This document shows, in pieces, positions 24,188 through 35,159 of a stretch of 64,000 nucleotides of DNA. The translations under genes and the position numbers were made by a program. Position 1 is the stretch's first letter; each line of letters opens with the position of its first letter. The notes beneath the pieces are model-generated. The model was not told the DNA's origin, ran no database searches, and was given only the letters and a program-made list of their open reading frames with translations. The DNA lies in contig CM066987.1 of the NCBI GenBank assembly GCA_033977485.1, positions 51,835,033 through 51,899,032 of the forward strand, in the 5' to 3' direction. Source of the stretch: Hydrangea macrophylla. Taxonomy: Eukaryota; Streptophyta; Magnoliopsida; Cornales; Hydrangeaceae.

Positions 24188-25524
24188 TGTTGGCCCAAAT
24201 GTGGAAACCTTAGAGGGGAGGTGAATAAGGTTTTAGCGGAAATTAACCTTTTAAAACAAATTGTAAATTAAAACACAATCACAAGCAATTAAGTAAAGAG
24301 AGAAGGGAAGAGAAACTTGCAAACCAATTTTTTAAGTGGTTCGGCAATCGCACCCCGCGGCCTACGTCCACCCCTCAAGAACACCTCTTGAGGATTCCTT
24401 AATCCGATCTACTTCACGGGTGTAGACCAAACCGTTCTCCCGGAGCACTTACGGGTGTGCACCAAACCGTTACAAGAGCCTATAATCTCTCCCAAAGAAG
24501 AACACCTCTTCTTTGCACACAAGGGTTACTAACCCTCAACCTTTACAAATTGAATTGAATACAAATGATAACTCTCTATCTAGAGTGGATAATACAATTA
24601 AAGCTCACTACAATTTTGCTCTCTCAAGAAATACAAATGAAAGATTTGAGCAAATTGATAAACTCACACAACTAGGGCTCAATTGTGAATGATTTAGAAT
24701 TAACAAGTTGTGTGATTGAAATAGATGTTTTCCAATTGATTGATCAACATAAAATGGTGTGGGAAAACATGTATTTATAGGCCAAGAAAGATTATAGCCG
24801 TTGGTGGCAAGTTTGGTAATTAAAAGCCCCGTTAAAAACTAGTCGTTATGCCTTTTCAGGTCGCTTCAGTCGACTGGAACATGAAGCAGTCGACTGGTCC
24901 TTAAAGCAGTCGATTGAGATGTGTTTACAGAGGGTTCTGTTTGCATTCTGCTCAGTTCGGTCGACTGCATCGGGCCTTCAGTCGACTGCCCCTCCCTGTT
25001 TGGCAGACTGACACATCTCCACTAAAATGGCCATAACTTCCTCTACAGAAATCGGATTTGCGATCCGTTTGATGTTTTGGAAACTAGATTCAAATATCTT
25101 TCCAACCATATAAAACTCAACATTTAATTATTTTCCAATTGGTTGGGGCATTGCTTTAAAGATGACCTTCTTAAAATTTGTTTCCAAAACTTTAACTTTT
25201 AGCATTTGTTTGAGCCCCTAAGAGTGTGAGATCAAGATGCCTTACAATGATGGTCCTAGACTTCAACTAAGGATGAAATATCTTCAAGTCTTTAAGCATG
25301 ATCCTTGTTGAGCTCCTTGTAATCTTGATCTACATCAATTAAATCTCATGCACACAAAGATGTTAAAACATTGATACAATATTAATACATGAGATTATAT
25401 ATGAGCATGAAAATGACTATGATAATAACAATGAATGAATCAATATGAATCATGTAATTATCATAGCATATTTGACATCATCAAAACATAATTAAATATG
25501 CCTTAATATACCTTAAGGCTAACA
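24188..25524. mobile_element. Solo LTR nested inside the solo LTR at 22392-26440
   Basis: Starts TGTTGGCCC and ends GGCTAACA, an imperfect inverted pair, with the 5-bp duplication CAAGA (24183-24187, 25525-25529). It contains blocks common in plant LTRs (GTGGTTCGGCAATCGCACC, CCTACGTCCACCCC near 24334-24378) and a CAGTCGACTGG palindrome array. No coding sequence. Superfamily not assigned. Confidence 0.82.
24867..24988. repeat. CAGTCGACTG palindrome array
   Basis: At least five copies or near-copies of CAGTCGACTG(G) around 24867, 24887, 24907 (as CAGTCGATTG), 24959 (GGTCGACTGC) and 24979. They are spaced by 20-50 bp in a GC-richer patch of the solo LTR. The same word fills the LTR at 47913-50040, which is of a different family. 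Confidence 0.85.
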
Positions 25525-25989
25525 CAAGAGATTCAAATGAGACATTGGAGGTCTCATGAATCTCAAGAGGTGAATATAATTAAAAGAAAATGACTTAAAA
25601 CTCAAGTATTATCCAAGTTAATACATATTTAAAAACTAATTAGTTAAAAGTCTACCTCCAAATATCCTCAACTTGGTGATTTTGAAGGGTTTCCACAAGT
25701 AAAACAAGCTCTTCAACTCTTAATTCATACACACAACTTCCTCTCTCACTCTTATGAAGGTGATTCTTAGGTCTGTTTAGAAAATTTACGAGGTTGAAGG
25801 TGAAAAAATTCAAGATAGGGTTAGAAGATTCAAGAAGTCATCTTCTTTTGCAAGGGATATTCACCCTCTTTACATAGGCAAATTTAAAAGGTATTTCAGT
25901 CATTTTAAGGGCAAAAACATTGATCTCGTATATCATTTTGATGGTACAAAATGTGTTGTTTTATTAGTGTCCGCCAGAAAACGCAGCAC

Positions 25990-26230
25990 TTACTGGAGAT
26001 GGAAGCGGCAGTTAGTGACAGCCGGTGCGGCACTCAATGAATGTCGCAGCGTTATTCACTGATTACCGTAGCGGCATTCACTGAATGTCATGGACAACTC
26101 CAGGAACTGCCATCTTTTCAGGATTTCCCATTTTTGCGGCTTTTGGTGCATTTTAATGGCATTTAGTGACTGCCGTTGCGGTATTCACTGACTGCCGGTC
26201 TGGCAATCTGTGACTGCCATTCCGGCAACT
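25990..26230. repeat. GC-rich word array (GCGGCATTCACTGA-like)
   Basis: Repeated variants such as GCGGCACTCA, GCGGCATTCACTGA, GCGGTATTCACTGA and TCTGGCAATCTGTGACTGCC occur at 20-40 bp spacing within the solo LTR. They give a local GC island in AT-rich surroundings, a counterpart of the palindrome arrays in other LTRs. Confidence 0.6.
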
Positions 26231-26445
26231 TGTAACTATCACAGGTTTTGCCCTATGTCGTTTTCTCTTATCCCATCTTTTCTTTTTCTCTTCATTCCCT
26301 TCTTTTGTTTAAATTGCAAAGCATTTTGAAGAGCTTGAATTATTTCTGGAAACCGTAGATTAGTTCAGACGTTGTCATTATCGGATCTGGAGGTAGTACT
26401 CCCCTTAATTCGACTTTTGGTCAAAATCGGGGTGTCTACAGTACC

Positions 26446-28740
26446 CCTGGTACCAATGTAGGTATGTCTGATTGTGATGTTTCACCAATTTTTGGTGATG
26501 ACTTCGAAGTTGCCATGCTCATCTCACCTTGCACCACATTGGCTGGTACTAATTTTGATGGTATAAACTGGGTCTATTTTTTTCTTTGCACTATATGATT
26601 TTTCTTTGATGCATAAGATATACCTGGCCTCACATACTGCATGTTCCTTAATGGTCGAACAAAATGTCCAGCATAAACATTCCTCGAAAAGTTAGCTCTG
26701 AAACTAGCCATTGGTCTTGGAGCATACCTTGCTGTTGAAGGTTCAGTGTACATCGAAGCTTGATAAATTGGTCCCTTAAACTGTCCTCTCCCATCATTCA
26801 TGATTGACTGAAGTGGAGATTCACACGAAGTATTCACCCTCTTCTGTTGAATGAAGGTTGCTTGTTCTTCTTGCCTATTTTAGCCTCAACCCTTTCATCA
26901 AAGATCTCAGCATACCTTTTTTCCACAACCGATGCATAAATTTTTTTTTGTATATTCTTGGTTAAAGGTAGGAGATTCAAGATTCTTTTTTGCCATTTCT
27001 TCAAGCCTTTTCTTTTGATCCTCTTCCTTTGCGCTTTCCATGTCCTTAATAAGAGTTTCGAGGGAAATGTTATGAACATTGATGGATACTTCTTGCACTA
27101 CTAGGAATAGATCTTTGTCAATCCCCATCTGTTTTTCAAGGAATTTCAACTTCCCTTTCTTGATCAAGTCTTGGATTCTGTCTCGAAAAATAGTATATAT
27201 GCTAGTCGAATGAGTCCAGGAATTATGCCAATTGCAATACTTTTTACCTTTAATTCATCACTAGAAGGTAATCTTGTCTCATCCAACAACTTGATTATTT
27301 TTCCTTCTAACAAATGATCAAAATTTTCATCAAGTTTATAAACATCGAATGAATATTTTTTGAAGGATCCTTTAGATTTATATGCTTCAGCAGAGATATT
27401 TTTCTTCACAAGACTTTTGCATGTAAAAAGGTTCATTTCCTATTATTTCTGCAGCATCTATCTCGTAATTAGGATCTTTATAATATATTTTTAATGAAGA
27501 AGCATTCCTTTCATTTTCTTCTTCTAACAGGGCTTCATATCTAGAGACTCGAGCAGTTAATTCAACGAGATCTCTAAATTCTAATGCATCAAACTTCTTT
27601 CGAAGCCTAAATTCGAGGCCATTCTGAGCAAATTTAACAAATTCAGGTTCTGGCAAGATGATTTTACACTTTGTCCTAGCCCTCTTGAACCTATTTATGA
27701 ACTGAGTAGCCTTTTCATCAGGTTTTTGACAAAGCCTGGCTAAATCATCCATAGAAACTTCAGGTTCTGTCTGAAAAAACTGAGTATGAAAAGATTCCTC
27801 CATTTGTGTCCAATTATGGATCGAATTAGGAGCCAAATTGATAAACCAAGTGAATGCTGTATCTGTTAATGAATTAGAAAACATGCAAAGTCTAAGATAT
27901 TCATATTTCCTGCATCAGCACACTGACTGATGAACTTTGCTATATGTTCAATCGTAGATTGACTTCCATCCCCAGCAAATATAGTAAAAGTAGGGAATTT
28001 AAATCCCCTAGGGAATTCGACCCTATCAATCCAGTCAGGATAAGGCTTCCTATATACTGGAGTTTGTACCCCCCGAGCCATGGGTCCACAAACTTCATGG
28101 ATTAGATTAATCATGTCATTTCTTTCAACCATATTGGGTGGTTGTTGATGACCTAGTTGACCCATAGGAGGGTTCATTGTTGGTATTGGAGGTGGTTGAG
28201 GGATATTATCCATCCTCCTAGGATTTTCATTTCTTTAACCCACACCTATTCCAGTAGGGTCTGGTTCAAATATAGGATTGTTACTTATTCTCCTATTTTG
28301 GCCTATTGTATTTTCCCTTGGCCTAGGCTCTTCGACATTTGTTAGTCTATATATGTGATCCTAACCATGTCCTATATGATACCCTTGCATTCCTTCAAAC
28401 ATTGGAGGAGTAGAATTAGGGACTGGCATATAAAAGCTTTCTTGCGAATTAGGCCTAAAAAGAGGCCCATTGCATGCATCATAGAAATTGGCTGAAATAA
28501 GCCATGAGTATAACCTCTTTCATTCTGTCGAACCATAGAAGGATTTTCACTTGGCACCATTGCTGGTGCAAATTGTGGCATGTTGTTATTAAGGGAAGTG
28601 ATCAGAGCATTAACATTCTGAATCATGTTTCCCAAATGATCAAACACTGGTGTCAACTGATTCACCAAGTCATGTTGAACTCCTAAACCAATATTTCCAT
28701 TGTTTGGAATTGAATTCAAATTTTCAACTCCTATTTCTGG
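26446..28740 (-). pseudogene. Tat gag, main part (frameshifted)
   Basis: Capsid-like protein of the retrotransposon. From the right, frames 28719-28372, 28213-27866, 27884-27387, 27436-27164, 27167-26907 and 26837-26574 follow one another with frameshifts. The retrotrans_gag-type core is clear at 28050-27500: PYPDWIDRVEFPRGFKFP and FAGDGSQSTIEHI, then FSNSLTDTAFTWFINLAPNSI, and later FINRFKRARTKCKI. The N-terminal part is Asn/Pro rich. The C-terminal part is Lys-rich without a visible CCHC knuckle. Its first 34 codons lie beyond the nested element, at 38205-38104. Confidence 0.88.
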
Positions 28741-28954
28741 GTTTTTGTAATGACCCGGAAATTAGAAATTTGTTTTCATTAAGAAAAAAATACTAGTTTT
28801 GGAGATTTTGCAGTATAATGTTAACTTGTGTGTGTGCAACATCTTGTGAGCTTAACTACGTGAGATAGACTCCTATGTAGAACTTGGACCCAAAGGAATT
28901 AGAAGTGCACTGTGTGTGCTGAGAGTGTGTAATTGTGTGTATGCTTGGTGGGCA

Positions 28955-29117
28955 GGGCTGCCCACCTAAACAAGAGGAAGTTATAGATGCTATAACGAAA
29001 TTTCGTAAGAAGGTATCTCAAGAAATCTATGAAGAGGGTCCCAACAGGAAGTTCGATATTTTACTACCCATAAAAACTCTCATGTTGGATGCAGTACTCA
29101 TACTGGAAATTAGGATC
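28955..29117 (+). other. Exon-like segment present in one LTR only
   Basis: The matching LTR jumps straight from GGTGGGCA to AGTATATTAAAACC, while this copy has about 163 extra bases between. In the frame beginning 28935 they are fully open and read as a charged, helical, protein-like stretch including [19 protein letters not shown] and [13 protein letters not shown] do not recognise the parent protein. No target duplication is evident. Confidence 0.55.
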
Positions 29118-30230
29118 AAATATATTAAAACCTATATATACTACCCCCCACCCCCCAAACATAAACTCTCAACTCTCAAGCAACTCTCAACAACTCACTG
29201 TCCCTTTATTCTCTTTCTCTCACTCTAGGCTCATATATATATATATATATATTTATGGGTGCAACTATATATATATACATAGATAGTTATGTATATATAT
29301 GTATTCATGGATTTGGAAAAATCAAGCTTGGATTATTATTTTAGAATTCTCTGCTACTCTATTTGCAATTTGGATTTGGGTAAGTTTACATTTTCTGATT
29401 TTAGTTCATATATCTCAGTTGATATAGATATATATACGTATTTCATGTGTATATCGTTAAGGGTCCAAAAATAGCGGGCAAAAAAACTGTAACAGAAACT
29501 TGATTTCTTTATATCAAATGAAAGGTCTTGACCCCACGAAGCTCGATTTTGAATTTTAGAAGCTAATTCATAGCGGTTGCGACTAACAGTCGATTTAAAG
29601 TTTTGTCACCATTCGGTTTTTCAATAAAATAGTGAGCTGCGTTTGATTTCAATAAAAACTAATTTCGTATTTGAAATCTACGCAGAAAAAGGAAGAGATT
29701 CATATAGTGGAAGTCCTGTTTTGGTTAAGTTTTTAAAATGGGTAAAAACCAGTCTTTGATTTCAAAACAGGGAAAAAACAACGAAGAAGACAACTCTGTG
29801 TCATCTCGCGTGCGCGACCCGTGCGAGCGAGGGGTCGTGCGAGCGGCCCGCACGCATGACCAAGCTATTTTTGAAAATTGTTTTTAAATAACCACGTGAC
29901 CTTACAGAGCAAAACTCACACAAGCGGCCCGCGCGAGCGAGGTCCCACTCGAGCGGCCTGCGCGAGCGACCTGAGGCAGTTTGTTGAAAACTTCTATTTT
30001 GTTGTACATGAGCCAAAACTGAGCTAAGGGACCTTATACCCTAAGCTTTAAGAGTTGTACTTCACTCTAATAGTAGTTGTACTTGTTCTTAGAGGTGTTG
30101 TACCTCACTAATACACTTGTATTATTGTATATCAAGATTTATAACAAACGGGCTTTTCGGGATTCTATTCCGTGTGATTAAGATTATCCTCGGTGAACAA
30201 TAGTTCAGTATAACCTTCAATAAAGTTGTT

Positions 30231-31806
30231 GATGTTGTCAAAATCAAGTTCTTATTTAACCCTATTAAAACGTAGTACAATGGAAATAGGGTGTCGAGTC
30301 CATAGGGATTGATACAAGAACAACGTTTGGGAAGTTTAGTAACTAATTATAATGCTCAAAAGAAAGAAGTAAGAAAAGATGATGAAAAGGAGTAAAAATG
30401 ACATTGCGTCTTGCGGCTTTTTGTTTGGTTTTTGGAGGAGAAAAGGATAAATAAATATTAATCTAAAAAGTAATAGGTTGGGATCATTCCCCCCATCTTG
30501 GGTTACAACAAGATGAAATGGACTAGTGTTTCAAGCACATTCCAAGGTAATATTTCATTGTGGCATATTATCAAACACACGGAGTGCATCTATGTGAAGA
30601 TGAAGGAAGCTTTGAGATTTCTATAGAAACGGATTTGAAGCTAACGTTTGACTATCAAGGATGCATGACATACAAGATGAAGCTTCTATGGCTTCTAATT
30701 CGAATGATTTGTCCACCCTACACTAACTAATCTACTTGGTTGACAAATCACTTATGAAGCCTTCAAAAGATAGTATTTAAAACCCAAGAGTTTGAACAAT
30801 CAAAGATGCTTGACATCAAAGATGAAGACCCCAAGTTTTAAATCCCACACACAACATTTATCAAATACATGGAGTGCAAAACACTAGGTTATATAATATT
30901 CCATATGAAATACATAGGGTAGGATTCAAAGTCTAAGTTTTGACAATCAAAAATGCAATACAAATAAGATGAAGCCCTTAGTTTTGAATCCTACACAAAT
31001 GAACCCTAGAAATGCTACCACATTAGATCCAAGAGCTCATGATCCACAACCTAAGTGATCTAACTAGTAATAGAAAACATAGCAATATCATCAAAAGAGA
31101 AGAGATAGAAAATATACCTAGCCATTAAAACTTCAATCCAAGCTTCAAGTTTATACAAATGAAGAAGAAATAGAAGGGAACCCAAGTGGGTTCCCAAAAA
31201 TGAAAGAATAAGACGAATGTTAGGAGAAAACAATACAAGATGCCCTAAAATAAAACCATCTCTTCCTGTTTATACAAAAACATAAGAATGACAAACTTGT
31301 AAATAAAAAAAAGGGGAAAACTGAAGTCGCGGATCGATCCCTTCTAAAGGCCAGATCGATCTGCATTTCATCTGGGCAATTGATATCTCTTCGAAAAGCC
31401 GCGGATCGATCCCTTCTTTGGGGTGGATCGATCCATCTTGGGATTTTTCTAGCGGAATATTCCTTCAGAATCACAGATCGATCTGTTCAAAAGGCCGGAT
31501 CGATCCGCTTCTTTTAAAATTTATACCAAGCTCCTCTAAAACACACAGATCAATCCGCTCATAGGGCCGGATCGATCCGCCTTTACTGAAGTTCATTCCT
31601 TCCCCTTTTTATGAGATAAGAACCAAACGGAGTTGGTTCTCACTTTGAACAAGTTCCCAAACACTACAAGAAAGAGATCTTTATTAGCAATAAGTGAACA
31701 ACAACAAAAGTACAATTTATCCATTAAATCTCCCAATATAAGTGATAATTTGTGTCCAATAAGGGTAAAATCATGAAGTTAAGAATGCAATATTGGACAT
31801 GAATCA
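30231..31806. mobile_element. Solo LTR nested in the 5' LTR
   Basis: Begins TGATGTTGTC and ends GACATGAATCA (inverted ends), with the 5-bp duplication GTTGT (30226-30230, 31807-31811). The uninterrupted site is seen in the partner LTR (AAAGTTGTACAATATG near 36430). It contains GTGTCGAGTCCATAGGGATT (30292-30311), a block I know from several plant LTR-type repeats, and a GATCGATC array. No coding sequence. Confidence 0.87.
31326..31586. repeat. GGATCGATCC/AGATCGATCT palindrome array (8 copies)
   Basis: Eight 10-bp words built on ATCGAT (for example near 31330, 31352, 31402, 31424, 31475, 31497, 31547 and 31569), mostly perfect palindromes, often preceded by GGCC or GCG. They lie about 70-86% along the solo LTR. 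The same word is used in the unrelated solo LTR at 3250-5700. Confidence 0.88.
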
Positions 31807-33472
31807 GTTGTATAATATGTTAATAGTGTACTTACATGTTTACTTGATCAATGATGCTTTAAGTGTTTACTTGAGCTGTTATGCTTTAAGTGGTTACTTG
31901 AGTTACTACGTGTTTACCTGGGTGATTTCAACATATCTATTGTGTTATTTTAATTGATAGCATGCTTTGATAATTTGTCTTATGAAATATTGAATATATC
32001 TGGATGCTTAGAACTCGTATATGTTATAGCATTTCATAAGCATGAGCATGAACGCGAAAATCACGAAAATGATTTTGGGATGAAAGACCTTAGAGGCTTT
32101 CGATTTTTGAAAAAGGAAGATCTTAGAGACTTCCAGGTTTTGAAAAAGGAAAGACATTAGAGGCTTCCGTGCATAAAACCCTCTAGGAGAGATTTTGTTT
32201 TGAAAAGATAAAAATCCCGAATTTGTGGGTAGGCGTGTGAGATGGGTACCACTAGGAACTCGAATTACGGGATGTGCTGCAAGAAACCCCCGTAACATGA
32301 AGGCTAGGCCTCTGTGTAATTCGTAAGACCCAAAATCCCGCACGTTAGAGGCTAGGCCTACGTGGACGGGAAGCCTATGGTCCGGGTAATGATATTGACG
32401 ATCGAGGGTGAGTGTTTGAAAAGGCATGAAAAATGGTTTTTCATACATGACATTGACATCCATTGCACTCACGCATATTAAATAACAAATGTTATTGTGC
32501 GGTTATATGACTATACGTGCCTTTTAGCTTATGGAGTATTAAACCTTTCTTTCAGGTGATATAGATAAGGGTAAGGCCTTTGAGATTTGATGAACTTCTG
32601 CTTTGTTTGAAGGTCGAGTTTATGGGATTTTAATTTAAATGATGGTTCAAAGAGCATGTTATGATTTAATTGGACAAGTGTTAGTCCACCCGCTTTTAAA
32701 TAGCATGATAGCTTAACTCTGATTTTTCATTGCTTATCTTGAAAACGATTTGTTTCAAAAAAGGATAGTTTTCAAATGAAAACCCGATTTCTGTTTTATT
32801 AATGTTTTCCAAAAGATGAACATATTTTTCAGGCTTGGGGTAGAGTTTACTCGTGAAGACCCCATTTGGGGAAGAAATTGTGAATCGTGATACTTTGTAT
32901 TCTTAAAAACCTTGGATTTTTATTTTAAGAGCTTCTAAAGTTTGAGTTTCTATTTAAAAGTTGTTTTATAAAGCTGGTGAAGAAGTCTGATAAATGTTTA
33001 TCAGATCTGTATATTTTTCGCTGCACTATTGTTCACTTGATGAACCGATAAAGATTTATGTTAATGTCTTTTAAATTGACAAGGAAACCTTTTCAAAAGA
33101 CTAATTGAATGCTTCTGCTATAGTTTTACTCAGATCCGTGAGTCTTTAAAGATTTTGATTCCCATTAAAGATTTCAAAAGGCTATTCTATACTTCCGCAA
33201 TAACCCTCGGAGTCTAGGACTCGGAGCATTGTAAAATTGTATCAAAGTTTTGAGGTTTCAAAGTTTCAATGTTTCAGAGCTTCGGAGTTTAAATGATTTT
33301 AAAGTTTAAATGTTGATTTTTCTAAAAGAGAACGTTTTTTTTAAAGTAAGCTTCGAGTCTAGGATTCGGAGCATTACGATTATGTTTAGTCCTTCCACTT
33401 TTGTTTATTATTTTATTTTAGTTAGCACATCATCGCCAGGACCCGTGTCATGGCGGGGCGTGGCGCCACAGA

Positions 33473-33484
33473 TGGTATCAGAGC
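33473..33484 (+). promoter_or_regulatory. Primer-binding site (tRNA-iMet type)
   Basis: TGGTATCAGAGC, two bases after the 5' LTR, is complementary to the 3' end of plant initiator methionine tRNA and primes minus-strand DNA synthesis. Confidence 0.9.
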
Positions 33485-35146
33485 ATACCGGGTCAAATAC
33501 TTCGGAACGCTGGGTTATGTGCTCCTGTTGATTGAGTAATTGTTTTGTTGACAAGTTAGTCGATGACTTGAAAAACATATTATCATGTACTATCCTGTTA
33601 CTTTATAACTTGTGAAGTTTTAACTGCACGTATCTTTGAGGAGATGAATTGAGCATGTTTACTTGCCTGCGAGACTATGTGATATAACATGCTACGTTGT
33701 TTAAGATGCTTATATACTTACATGTTTAGTTAAGTGACAAGCATGCTAAAAATACGTCTTTTTATGAATATGTTTATGCCGTTATGCATACCCATGAGAC
33801 GCGTACACGATTGTGTTATACCCTTGAGTGCGGCTTGAATTAGATTCTTGCGTGAAATAGGTAGTGAGAGCATTTGTGTAGTTCCTATGCCCCCTTCTTT
33901 CGAGAGTTCGGCTATAGGTAACTTCTTGACTTTTGGAGTAGTCTCTCCTTTGGGTTAGACGTCGGTACTCATTATTCCTTAGGAATTCTTTTGAACGATT
34001 GAATTCACTCCTTTCTGAGTTGGGTATATTTGCCTTTACTGATCCTTGTTGTGAATGACTGGTTTATGTAAGTGGAGCTTCTTGGTATGACTATCATTTG
34101 TGTAAGTTCACACGCTTTTCTGGAAAGAGAATATCATTCTGTGATCATGTCATTATATGAGTCTTTGAGGTTATTATATTGACCCTTAGATGTTTGAGAA
34201 ATATCATCAGAAGAAATGTATAAAGAACATCATAATATGCAGTTATATGTGTTGTGAGCACAAAAATTTGAGACATATGAGGTGGAGCATAAGGTGTATC
34301 TACTATTTTGTCTGGATTTGGTCCTGGTAAGTATTTTGTGATTCACACATTGGGAACATTAATCTATGTTTCGAACTTGGGTTATGCGATGTGACGTGAG
34401 TACATCGGGATATGAGTTGAGTATATTAGGGACTGACAATAGCATCGTGGGAGATATTTTGCAAGTAAGAGTAGTATTTCTGTGGATATTGGACGGTTGA
34501 TGAATCTCTCAATCTATCTTACGGGTATACCTTATGGTATTATTGTACAACGCAATATTATGGTATTTCTTTGTGATTTCGTTTACGGATTATGGTATAT
34601 AGATGAGGACTCTCTCGTCTTATATTACTGTGTATTCTAATATGGCATATATGGGGTGGTTGAGGAATCTCTCAACCTATTTATGATATTATCCTGGCGT
34701 ATTCTAATACGGTGTATATGGATGGTTGAGAAATCTCTCAACCTATTGATGGTATTATCTCAAGATGTATTCTATTACCGTGTATGTGGGATGGTTGAGG
34801 AATCTTTCAACCTATTTACGGTGTTATCATATTACGGAATATATAAAGCGATTGAGAAATCTCTCAACCTATATTACGATAGATATTGGACTCTGAGAAT
34901 TGAATCTCGTTTTGAATTTCGAGGAATGCTATTTGAGGATTGGATACTAGGCTTCTGAGAAAATTTCTTCAAGGGAGATGAGGTGTTATGACCTACTATG
35001 TATAAGGTTCTTACGATCCAACATTTCAGAATGCTCGTAAATGATTATTCGTGTTGTAAGATAGAGTGTGAAACATCCCTTGGACTGCATTGCGACTTCT
35101 TGGTTATCAGATGACCTTACTTGAATTTCGCGGACGAATTTCTTTT
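33485..35146 (+). other. Internal region of the non-autonomous element, no protein gene
   Basis: About 1.7 kb between PBS and polypurine tract. No gag, protease, RT or integrase motif is readable in any frame. Its only structure is the hairpin repeat at 34495-34868. It may carry packaging and dimerisation signals for trans mobilisation (inference). Confidence 0.7.
34495..34868 (+). repeat. Five repeated small hairpins GGTTGAG-GAATCT-CTCAACC
   Basis: Near-identical 20-bp hairpins (7-bp stem, 6-base loop) at 34495-34514, 34658-34677, 34724-34743, 34793-34812 and 34849-34868. The last four recur every 56-69 bp together with a TATTCTAATACGGTGTATATGG block. The substitutions in copy 5 partly keep pairing (GATTGAG/CTCAACC). 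Confidence 0.85.
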
Positions 35147-35159
35147 AAGGGGGGTAAAG
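35147..35159 (+). promoter_or_regulatory. Polypurine tract of the non-autonomous element
   Basis: AAGGGGGGTAAAG directly before the 3' LTR, preceded by TTTCGCGGACGAATTTCTTT, the usual 3' context in Tekay/Del-type gypsy elements. Confidence 0.88.

Larger units (their letters stand above)
22392..26440. mobile_element. Solo LTR nested in the Tat element
   Basis: Runs from TGTGGATATC to GGTGTCTACA with the 5-bp duplication GTACC on both sides (22387-22391, 26441-26445). It lies between the gag and protease regions and has no gag-pol frames, so I read it as a solo LTR. A further solo LTR (24188-25524) is nested inside; without it the length is about 2.7 kb. The text near 22480 (AAGTCGCCACTTAATTTTTT) and 22567-22650 is of a kind often found in large plant gypsy LTRs. 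Lineage not assigned. At 25990-26230 there is an array of GCCG...GCGGCATTCACTGA-like words. Confidence 0.82.
28746..33470 (+). repeat. 5' LTR of the non-autonomous element (with solo-LTR insertion)
   Basis: Matches 35160-38103 except for two extra segments: about 163 bp of protein-like sequence at 28955-29117 and the solo LTR at 30231-31806. Without these it is about 3 kb, very long for an LTR. A GC-rich patch with CGCGCGAGCGA words lies at 29808-29970. Confidence 0.92.
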
